From Gracilaria domingensis (taxonomy: Eukaryota > Rhodophyta > Florideophyceae > Gracilariales > Gracilariaceae): a stretch of DNA of 24,586 nt. The stretch spans positions 50,989 to 75,574 of the forward strand of contig VCMS01000433.1 in assembly GCA_022539475.1 (NCBI GenBank), given 5' to 3'. Positions 17,152-24,586 of the stretch are shown here, in pieces. Numbering within the stretch: position 1 is the stretch's first letter; each line of letters opens with the position of its first letter. The position numbers were made by a program, and so were the translations under genes. Under the pieces are notes generated by a model. It was not told the origin of the DNA and made no database searches. It saw nothing but the letters and a program-made list of their open reading frames with translations.

Positions 17152-20100
17152 TTAACACCGGTCGGTAACATTGAGCTGATCTACCGCTTGCGGCTCTGCG
17201 TTCTCCGGGAAGCCCGGGTCTACAGATACTGTCTTCTCCGCTCTGCGGGTGGTGACCTCACTCAGTTGTGGTGTTCCCGACGGGGTTACGTTATCCACAG
17301 CGGTGTGTACCCCTTGGGTGGGTCGTGTCGTTTCCAGCGCATTGCTCAACGAACTCGACGGAGTATCACCACGAGGTACAGCGCCTCGGCGCACCACAAC
17401 GCTATCGGTAGAGACCGCGAGATTGGTGGCGGTACCTTGCGACACAGTGTGACCGTGCGACGCCGGTGTAACGGGTTCCGTACTTTCCTCCCCCTCCTTA
17501 GGCGGTGGCATGGGAGCCACGACGTCCGGTGGGGGGTCAACTCTAGTTGAGTTTTCCTCTTCGTCTCCCGCAACGGGTTGTGCTACCCGCGTGGGTGATT
17601 CTGACTTCGGTAGATCCGATAAGCCGCGATCAGGGCGGAGAGTCGCAGGGCGCGAAGATACGACCTGTTCGTCCCCTGTAGCTTCACCCAGTTGGGTGTT
17701 AACGTGAACGTAGGGTGGTGGTGCCAGCGCGACACGGTCTAACGATATCCGTTCGTGGAGATTATTGATATCCAATACTACGGTATCGTCCGTGACGGAA
17801 ATAACCTTGTAGGGTCCTTCCGCGATAGGCGAGAGCTTGTGGCGGCGTTCATTCTCCGGATTATAGTATTCTTTGCGGAGAAATACCATATCGTCTGGTT
17901 TGACCTTTGGTAATGGGGTCTTAACCTTCGCATCGAAGTTGCGCTTATAAGCGGCCTGCGCCTTATCCATCGCTGTGCGAGCGACCGGTACCATTTTGGT
18001 TAACCAATCCTTCCAAGCGTTCCTGTATAACCCAACAGACGGGTACGTAGAAAGCGTTTCTTGAGCCTCGATTGCAACCGGTGGCGGTACTCTTGACAAT
18101 ACCAACTCAAAAGGTGCTAGCTTCGTTACCCGGTGGACTTGGGTGTTGTACGCATACGTAATAGCGTCCGTATACAAATCCCAATCCTTAGGATGATCTG
18201 CCACATAAGATCTTAATGCATTCAGCATGGTACGGTTAAATCGTTCTACCTGACCATTTGTTTGGGGGTGGTAGGTGGTCGTAAATAGATTCTTGACACT
18301 CAAGATCCGACAGACGTCCTGGAAAAACTTCGACGTGAACTGTGAACCGTTATCTGATAATAGATGAACCGGTGGACCGTACACAAAGACCCAGTGGGTG
18401 ACAAAAGCTTGTGCAACCACGGTGGCCGTAATCCGTTTCAGCGGGACTGTCCGTACCAACTTAGAGAACCGATCGGTGATAACCAGAAGGTATCGATTAC
18501 CTCTTGCGGTTCTGATCAATTCACCTAAGATATCGATAGCGATAAACTCCAAAGGAGACCGTGCTGGGAACAGCGTTAACTTCTTCGAGTACTTACGAAG
18601 TTTCACGTTATTCTTAGCGCACTCGGTGCAAGAGCGTCGTACTGCGTAGCAGTCCAATGCCATTGACGGCCAGTAAAAATCCCTACGCAGGGTCAAGTAT
18701 AGTTTTCGACCTCCTGGGTGGGCTCCTACCTTCACATAGTGTGTCATTACCAACACACGGTTTTGCAGCGAGTATGGGACCACAATTTGGGTATACGCTT
18801 CGACCAACCTAACCAGGTACCCCTGATCGTTAACCTGAAAAGGTATACGATCTCCTCCATTGAGACGAGCGCGAATTCGCGTACAAAACTCATCCGTTTG
18901 CTGTTCTCGGATCATCTCCTCGGGAGTGATGGGTACAAAAGATCCGGTCAAGGGATCCAACTTCTCAGAAGTGAGCAGGATGTCGTCACAGATGTCATCC
19001 GACAAAGATTCGACCCAACCTGCTTGTTCTTCCACCATAAAGCATGGTATGTCCAGATCGTCAACTGGTGCCGCTTCTGCATCTGTCCCCAAGCGGGAGA
19101 GTGCATCTGCCTGCAGATTCAACGTTCCTTTTTTGTACGTAACTGTGAAATCGAACTCCGATAACCTCAAGCGCCAACGCATCAAGCGTCCTGATGGTTC
19201 CGAGATTTCTATGAGCCATCGGAGAGATGAGTGGTCCGTATGTACCGTAAAATGGTTGCCCATAAGATATGGTCTCAGTGTAGTTAGAGCCCATACAACG
19301 GCTAAGCACTCTTTCTCCGAAACTGAGTAGTTACGTTCGTGTACGTTCAAGGATCGCGACCAGTATCCAATTGGATGTCTCACGCCGTCTTCCGTGACCT
19401 GAAACAGGGCGCAACCAACCTGGTGTGCACTGGCGTCAGTGTCTACTTCGAATGGAAGTCCTAGCTTAGGCAAAGCCAAGATTGGCGGTGACGTTACTGC
19501 GTCAATTAATGCCGAAAAAGCAGACGCTTCCGCGTCGCCTAGGGGTTCCAGTTGAACTGGTTGACCTTTTCTCAAAAGGTGGTTAAGGGGGGTCGCAATA
19601 TCTGCGAAGTTCGGGACAAAACGCCGATATACATTACAAAGACCCAGAAAACTGCGGAGTTCCGTTTGTGTCGTAGGGTGTTTCGCTTCCTTCAGCGACT
19701 TCACGCGAACTGCGTCAACTGAGAGCTGTCCAGGTCGAATGATATGCCCTAGGTATTTGACAGAATCTGTGAAGAACTCGCACTTCTTGAGTTTCAGCGT
19801 AATGCCCGCGTCCCTGAGGACTCTCATGACGTCCCGGACGTGTGTTAAGTGGTCATCAAGGTTATCGGAGAACACGATGATATCGTCAAGATACACCAAG
19901 CAGGTCTTCCACTTGAATCGAGCCAAGAGGATATCGATAGCACGTTGAAACGTAGCCGGCGCGTTGGTTAATCCGAACGGCATTCGTTTAAACCGGTACA
20001 AACCTTGGTGGCACACAAAAGCAGTTTTGTCCTTATCCTTTTCACGGATCGGAACTTGCCAGTATCCCCAATTGGCATCCAAGGCGGTGAACACTGTAGC

Positions 20101-20187
20101 ACTCCCAAGCGAGTCAATGTATTCGTCCATCCTGGGTATGGGATAAACGTCTTTGACGGTGACCGAATTTAGACGACCGGTAATCAA
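17152..20187 (-). CDS. pol: Gypsy pol: reverse transcriptase, RNase H and integrase
   Basis: 1011 codons, beginning inside RT at a non-ATG codon because of an upstream frame shift. [15 protein letters not shown] with D37, [14 protein letters not shown] at 68-81, and YLDD at 99-102, intact. RNase H: D251 (VDTDAS), E293, D318 ([10 protein letters not shown]) and D361 (QADALSRL). Integrase: a zinc-binding H483, H490, C520, C523 set, then catalytic D552 (AIDILGE), D612 (LLSDNGSQF) and E648 ([13 protein letters not shown]) with the canonical 35-residue spacing between the last two. [17 protein letters not shown] at about 791-807 is the GPY/F module. Residues 830-1011 form a Pro/Ser/Thr/Glu-rich tail that stops at TAA 17154-17152, before the chromodomain. 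All catalytic residues I can check are present, so this part of the element could be active or recently active. Confidence 0.93.
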   Translation of the reverse strand: MITGRLNSVTVKDVYPIPRMDEYIDSLGSATVFTALDANWGYWQVPIREKDKDKTAFVCHQGLYRFKRMPFGLTNAPATFQRAIDILLARFKWKTCLVYLDDIIVFSDNLDDHLTHVRDVMRVLRDAGITLKLKKCEFFTDSVKYLGHIIRPGQLSVDAVRVKSLKEAKHPTTQTELRSFLGLCNVYRRFVPNFADIATPLNHLLRKGQPVQLEPLGDAEASAFSALIDAVTSPPILALPKLGLPFEVDTDASAHQVGCALFQVTEDGVRHPIGYWSRSLNVHERNYSVSEKECLAVVWALTTLRPYLMGNHFTVHTDHSSLRWLIEISEPSGRLMRWRLRLSEFDFTVTYKKGTLNLQADALSRLGTDAEAAPVDDLDIPCFMVEEQAGWVESLSDDICDDILLTSEKLDPLTGSFVPITPEEMIREQQTDEFCTRIRARLNGGDRIPFQVNDQGYLVRLVEAYTQIVVPYSLQNRVLVMTHYVKVGAHPGGRKLYLTLRRDFYWPSMALDCYAVRRSCTECAKNNVKLRKYSKKLTLFPARSPLEFIAIDILGELIRTARGNRYLLVITDRFSKLVRTVPLKRITATVVAQAFVTHWVFVYGPPVHLLSDNGSQFTSKFFQDVCRILSVKNLFTTTYHPQTNGQVERFNRTMLNALRSYVADHPKDWDLYTDAITYAYNTQVHRVTKLAPFELVLSRVPPPVAIEAQETLSTYPSVGLYRNAWKDWLTKMVPVARTAMDKAQAAYKRNFDAKVKTPLPKVKPDDMVFLRKEYYNPENERRHKLSPIAEGPYKVISVTDDTVVLDINNLHERISLDRVALAPPPYVHVNTQLGEATGDEQVVSSRPATLRPDRGLSDLPKSESPTRVAQPVAGDEEENSTRVDPPPDVVAPMPPPKEGEESTEPVTPASHGHTVSQGTATNLAVSTDSVVVRRGAVPRGDTPSSSLSNALETTRPTQGVHTAVDNVTPSGTPQLSEVTTRRAEKTVSVDPGFPENAEPQAVDQLNVTDRC

Positions 20188-20535
20188 TACAGAATCGCCA
20201 CGATCCGTCCGCTTTTGGAACTAGCACCACGGGTGAGGCCCAAGCGGATTGAGCCGCCTCTATGACGCCAGCGCGTAACATCTTCTCAACCTGAGATTGC
20301 TCTTCTTCCCTAGCTTTGGACCAGCCCGGTATGGGTGTTGGGAAATGGGGCTAGTACCTGGAAGTAGGTCAATACGGTGTTCCGTGATTCCAATTGTCCC
20401 GAGGATCCATCCCACATGGGGTGTGAACTCCCTCAACATTTCTCTTAGCTTACCTCTATGAGATTCAGGTACATGATTAAAATTCAACTGTTCCATTTCC
20501 TTGACAGGGTCTGTATCTTCCGTTCCTGGTGGCAA
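20188..20535 (-). CDS. pol: N-terminal part of Gypsy reverse transcriptase, two frame shifts
   Basis: The first frame (20535 to about 20285) reads [19 protein letters not shown] and [20 protein letters not shown], the usual entry to a Ty3/Gypsy RT (xHxIxLxPGxxPixqxPYR). A one-base shift near 20300 then moves to another frame with [33 protein letters not shown] and FCIDYR. A second one-base shift near 20185 returns to the frame of the 1011-codon pol segment. The two shifts cancel, so the frames on either side are in phase. This pattern suggests a continuous gene with two recent or artefactual indels. Confidence 0.8.
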
Positions 20536-20628
20536 CGCTTTACCCTCGGTGGGTGCCAGCGATTCGGTAACTTCGCTCGCCGGGGTAACCGATGCGGTAA
20601 ACGCGGTTCCGCTGATCCCTCCCCCTCC

Positions 20629-21360
20629 TTAGCATCGGTTATACCGAGAACATCCGCAACGGGTATCTTCGTCGGTACGATAGCAGCAGGGTGTGGGAGA
20701 TGGTACCAAGATTTGGTTTTTAGCTAACCACTGTCGGGTTGTGCCAAAGTTGGCGACCAAAACTCTGAATGGTTTGTCGGGTTCCACCGAGATTACTCCG
20801 TTCGCCAAAGCGAGTTGCTTCTGATCATACAATGATGGCAATGTTGTACCACACGTAGGCCAGACTGCTTAGTAGTTATGGTGACCCAAACTGGGATTGC
20901 GCAGGGATTGCGATGGCATGAGCCACATGGAGCTTAGATGATACCGGGTCGACGGTTGGAACTTCCTGTGCAGCAGGGAGCGGACGCGCTTGCGTGTAGC
21001 TCTCTTTAGCGGTTTCCTTACAATCGTATTTCGGAACCATCATCCATGGTAACAACTCGAGCTCGAGGTCGAATCGCTTCAACAAAACGATCACAAAAGT
21101 CACAACCGAGTATCACCGGTGCGCAATGCTTTTGCAAACCATGAAATCCACTTTAACCATACAGGTTCCTAATCGTACCATGAGAGGTATGTACCCAAGA
21201 GTACGCAACGGGTTATTGTTGGCATCCGCGATATCCAAACCTAGACCATGACGAATTTCATCCCGTAGCCGGTGGCACCAACTCAAGGTGAATCAGGTTC
21301 GGTGCAGCTCCTGTATCCAACACAGACAACTGTCAACCATGAACTGTTAGACAAGCCAAG
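20629..21360 (-). CDS. pro: Gypsy aspartic protease and protease-RT linker, frame-broken
   Basis: The retroviral-type protease motif LSVLDTGAAPNLIHLELVP contains the catalytic DTGA, encoded at 21317-21306 (minus). In other frames downstream come LGLDIADANNNPLRTLGYIP and VILGCDF (21114-21097), the family's flap-side and ILGxDF elements, so at least two indels split the domain. Further down (20841-20629), LANGVISVEPDKPFRVLVAN leads to FGTTRQWLAKNQILVP, the beta-rich linker typical between protease and RT. Order and spacing fit Ty3/Gypsy. The enzyme would cleave Gag-Pol during particle maturation. As read, it could not be made from this sequence. Confidence 0.75.
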
Positions 21361-21543
21361 ATCGGCATAAACTTTGTAGTTTCTCTTGCCATCACAAGAA
21401 CTCTTTCCGGAATACGGAGATTACGGGACCGTATCCACGGACGACGTAGAACCGAAAGGTGTTCTGAGCTCACGTCAGTTTAGCCGCTATCCTTGAAAGG
21501 ATTCTAACAGCTGGGGAGCGAAGCTGTGACGCCTCGGGCGCCT

Positions 21544-23640
21544 TTAACTTCGGCTCGGAAGCGCCCCTCCCGTAGGGGAAACTCCCGAAGTCAGTTTTCT
21601 GAACGGGCTCACCGAATTCGGTGCGTGAACTCCGTTCGGGGGCCTAACTGAACCCCATGCGTGGGTACTTCGCCTTGAACCTGGTTCGAAGGTGCCTGTG
21701 CCGGAACGGAGGCTGAGCATAGACCGGAACCGGTAATCCAAGTTCAGCTCTGGCCTTATCATATTCCTTTCGTGGAACAGATTCCTTTTCCTCGGCGTGA
21801 GGGCGTCGTAATACGCAATAATTTTCGGCCTGTGCGACGGCGGAAATACGCACTGCGTCGATACGTGACCTGGAAGGTAGCACTGGTAACATATGACCGA
21901 GGCCGTTTGTCGCGAGGCGATGTCCACTCGACGTTGTGGTGCTGTGTCCTTCCACCCTGGACGGTTCAGACGCGACGAATTGTTAGCGTAAGGCAGCGGG
22001 CTGCAGGCACCCGGACACCTTGGGCATACAATGCGGGTCTTCTTCCGTGCTCGGAATCGAGGTTGACGGCAGTCCGTAGATCCGTAAGAATCGGGTTACT
22101 TCCGATGAAGTGGACGTTATCAGCATCACCGACAGCGGTTTCACGTCGCAAAACCGACATCGATGGTGACGAACTCTCCGCGAGTAGCGCTTTCGAGCGG
22201 CGCTGCCCCGGGTTGCGGGCTCGATACGTCTCTCCTTCCGCCTGGGCGTAATTAACCAACTCTAGGTACGTCATTCGGCGTTTTTCCTCGCGTCGGCGAG
22301 CGACCAACGACCGAATGGTGGGTCCAAACCATCAACAAACATGGTACACCGCTCCTGTGCGGAATACACATTACCACATCGGTGAAACGCTTTGTTCAAC
22401 CGCGTTGAATAAACCGTTTCAGATTCTCCACTCTTCTGTCTAGTGTCGCGAACAGCAAGAGTAGCGCTGTAAATCGCGTTGGAAGTCGCGTACGACCTGA
22501 GAAGGTAGTTCACGGCTTCCGGCCAACACGTGACTCCTCCTTCCGAGGCTCTCGAGGTTCCTCGAACTGAGTTGTACTGATCTTCCGCAGTCCCTGTTAG
22601 GAAGTACGGCAGTGCCACATATGCCTGTGCTTCACTCATACGAGTATATCGGCCTCCTGGACGAACCTGGCAAGAAATCCAAGATAAGGATAGGATCTGT
22701 CCCCGAGAACTTCCTTGTTTCAAGGGTAACATTCAACCTTCGAATGTAGTCCTTCACCTACCGGTTCCTCGCGAGGAGCGATTCGAAGTAACATCCTCCA
22801 ACCGATAATAGCGGTACGACAACAGCTTTGTGTAGAGCGGGTCCGTCGGCTTTAACTCTTTGAGTCCCAAGTGGCGCCGTCCTTTCACGCGTGATCTCAT
22901 CACTGCCTGAGTAGACTGCGTCGCTTTCGACCGTGTCGAACGTGACCTATGACGGTTGTCATCACTATCAGATGAATCTGACGAACTGTCTTCAGTCATG
23001 CCGCTCGAGTCAGAGCGCGATGAATCCGAATCATAGTGAACTCGTTTTGGGTGTCGACGTTTCTGCTTCACCGAACGATGGTCTTCATCCGCAGATGGAT
23101 TTCCTTGAGAACCTGTGCGTCCACAGCTTCATCCATACGGATTGTATCCTCCAGCGTTTCCAAGCGCGAACGAATTCGACCGATATCGGTGCGCATTTCC
23201 TCGACAAATGCCCGTACTCCGTGACGAAGACGTCTGGGGTACCCAGATTTTCCATAATGGAATTCACGTCCCTTCTCAGAAGACGTAAGTCTCCTGAGAC
23301 ATCCCTCACCTGGGCATTATCAACCTGCGTCCTCAACGAGGTAACATCCTGTAGGAGTTCCACGTGAGCAGCTATTAATATCCAAGCGGGATTCCAACCT
23401 AGCCAACTCGGCTACGGTAGCAGCTTAGGGTTAACCATGGATGGTGTCTCAACGACGGGTTGAGCAGAACCCACGTTTTCCTTAGGTGCTTCCGTAACTG
23501 AGCGCGTTCTCCGGGGCGGGGTACGACCTCAAGAGGTTGCGCCTCATCTGGGATAGACCGGGACGTCGGTGCAACGGGTGGAACCGCAGCTGACGACCGC
23601 GCTGAACCAGCTCGAAACCTCGAGGCGGTTGCGGCATACT
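21544..23640 (-). CDS. gag: Gypsy gag: capsid-like protein with zinc knuckle, frame-broken
   Basis: Five or more minus frames join into a gag protein. From the N-terminus: a Pro/Ala-rich leader (23640-23400); a coiled-coil-like stretch MELLQDVTSLRTQVDNAQVR (23363-23270); a Ser/Asp/Arg-rich stretch with SSSDSSDSDDNRHRSRSTRS (23071-22850) ending RHLGLKELKPTDPLYTKLLS; the capsid-like part (22732-22271) with YVALPYFLTGTAEDQYNSV and LLRSYATSNAIYSATLAVRD; MTYLELVNYAQAEGETYRAR (about 22270); and a CCHC zinc knuckle, ICYQCYLPGHVSTQC, C-x2-C-x4-H-x4-C, at 21891-21850. Shifts occur every 100-450 bases. Gag forms the particle, and the knuckle binds element RNA. The start is not certain; an ATG at about 23637 (MPQPPRGFELV) is in one candidate frame. 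Confidence 0.75.
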
Positions 23641-23852
23641 GGAAACCAGTAGCAATCTGATCCAGATGATCCAGTTAAACTCGTACACGATCCCCAAAGA
23701 ACAAGAAAACTCAATAAACCTCTCCGGTAAACCACCACGTCAGCGGTTCACGTTCAAAATTGTCAACCTCCAAAACTCTAAAAGTCCCCTGATCGTTGTC
23801 AGAAAACGGTGATCCGTCAACAATCAAGTCAATTCCACGACAGTACCTAAAC

Positions 23853-23871
23853 GGTTCTAGTCGGGAGACCA
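23853..23871 (-). other. Candidate tRNA primer binding site
   Basis: Immediately inside the 5' LTR (three bases from its end at 23875) the minus strand reads TGGTCTCCCGACTAGAACC. Primer binding sites begin TGG because they pair with the CCA end of a tRNA. The plus strand contains GGTTC, as in a tRNA T-arm, but only 19 bases from the CCA, which is too short for a standard T-arm plus acceptor stem. The primer tRNA is therefore not identified. Confidence 0.5.
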
Positions 23872-23874
23872 CTT

Positions 23875-24586
23875 TGTGGGGCAAACTCGGAAGAGTGAAC
23901 CCACCAGACTGTCCGAAGGTCCGCTCTCGTGGAGAGATGACAGACAGTGACAGAGCCCCTCTAACACCGTAACTCGGTTGAAGGCCGAAGTTGGCAACAT
24001 GGACTATACCTACAAGAGGGATAGGCCACTGAGATGAAGGAAACGCATGAGAAACTCCAGAATGCGGGTGGTATCGGCCAACGAGAAACACGACCACACG
24101 ACAAGTGTAGTCCCGAGAGGGAAAGCAACTAGAAAACAACAACCAAACAACACCCACACGACGACGCGTAGGGCCTCCTCGGCAGCTGTTGCCCGGAAGC
24201 GGGGCGAGATCCCAACGGTAATTGCTACGGGTCCGTAAAACACGGGCAAAAACTCTATACAGAAGTCGGAGGATCACTTCGTAATCTAGTCCTTACTTCC
24301 TCAGGTACGACCCTCAGGTCCCACATCAACGACAGATTGTATCCTCAAAGTAGCGAAGAGGGTAGGACCACCTACCAGACAGTGGCCTATTATCACTCGC
24401 GAGAGTGAATGAACCCACGTAGGCAGGTTTGGCGCCAGAGCCTCACTCGCTGTAAGAGTCCACTCAGGAGAGCGCTACTCGACAAAGATTCACTTAGAAG
24501 GCCTCGGGTTGACTTACAAAGTGCTGGCGCACGAGGTCGAAAGCCTCACCTAAGTAAGGTCGAACTAACTATGTACCACGTGGTGC
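23875..24586 (-). repeat. 5' LTR of the Gypsy element, cut by the window end
   Basis: 712 bases matching 12939 to about 13629, beginning tgtggggcaaactcgg. Shared landmarks include gtagtcccgagagggaaagc and aacaacaaccaaacaacacc. Differences from the other copy are mostly one-base insertions or deletions scattered along the whole length. The remaining 280 bases or so, including the outer end and target duplication, lie beyond the window. Confidence 0.88.

Larger units (their letters stand above)
12939..24586 (-). mobile_element. Ty3/Gypsy chromodomain LTR retrotransposon with extra antisense gene
   Basis: Two direct repeats (12939-13912 and 23875 to the window end) flank, on the minus strand, gag with a zinc knuckle, an aspartic protease, reverse transcriptase, RNase H, integrase with a GPY module, and a chromodomain. 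This order (protease-RT-RNase H-integrase) defines Ty3/Gypsy, and the chromodomain points to a chromovirus-type lineage. The element is more than 11.6 kb, long for this group, partly because of about 3.2 kb between pol and the 3' LTR that holds the antisense frame 13992-15845. The outer end of the 5' LTR is beyond the window, so target duplication cannot be checked. Numerous one-base shifts lie in the gag-protease part. Confidence 0.9.

Noticed and set aside
1..24586. tRNA, rRNA genes or CRISPR arrays
   Set aside because: No tRNA-like T-arm plus acceptor arrangement, rRNA landmark, or regularly spaced short identical repeats were found by eye.

Overview
The window looks like a transposon-rich piece of a eukaryotic nuclear genome. 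Evidence: a chromodomain Ty3/Gypsy LTR retrotransposon, a tyrosine-recombinase (DIRS/Ngaro-type) retrotransposon, a BED-finger hAT transposase relic, candidate spliceosomal splice sites, and the end of a ribulose-phosphate 3-epimerase gene with no bacterial-style operon or ribosome-binding sites. I cannot name the organism. A protist or alga (for example a red alga or an oomycete) fits the mix of elements, but this is only an impression.

Layout. 1-452 (-): start of an unrecognised gene that leaves the window on the left and is cut into several frames. About 850-1167 (+): C-terminal part of ribulose-phosphate 3-epimerase, broken by two one-base gaps. 1207-1572: three diverged tandem repeats of about 120 bp. 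1804-2733 (+): an unrecognised 309-residue charged, coiled-coil protein. 2734-5173: mostly unassigned. 5174-6864 (+): pieces of one or two hypothetical genes with possible splice sites. 7041-8706 (-): decayed hAT transposase. 9050-9104: a compact three-way-junction palindrome. 9572-12268 (-): tyrosine-recombinase retrotransposon polyprotein (RT, RNase H, recombinase). 12464-12489: a perfect GC-rich hairpin. 12939-24586 (-): Ty3/Gypsy element, with its 3' LTR at 12939-13912 and its 5' LTR starting at 23875 and running off the window.

The most interesting object is inside the Gypsy element. Between the 3' LTR and the chromodomain segment there is a clean 617-codon reading frame on the opposite strand (13992-15845, +). 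It starts only 79 bases from the LTR and resembles no family I know. It may be an antisense accessory gene of the element, possibly driven by promoter activity of the LTR.

A caution applies throughout. Many reading frames are broken by single-base insertions or deletions, and the two LTR copies differ largely by one-base indels. This is most severe near both ends of the window and milder in the middle. Residual long-read assembly error is at least as likely as true decay for many of these breaks, so 'pseudogene' is not claimed lightly.
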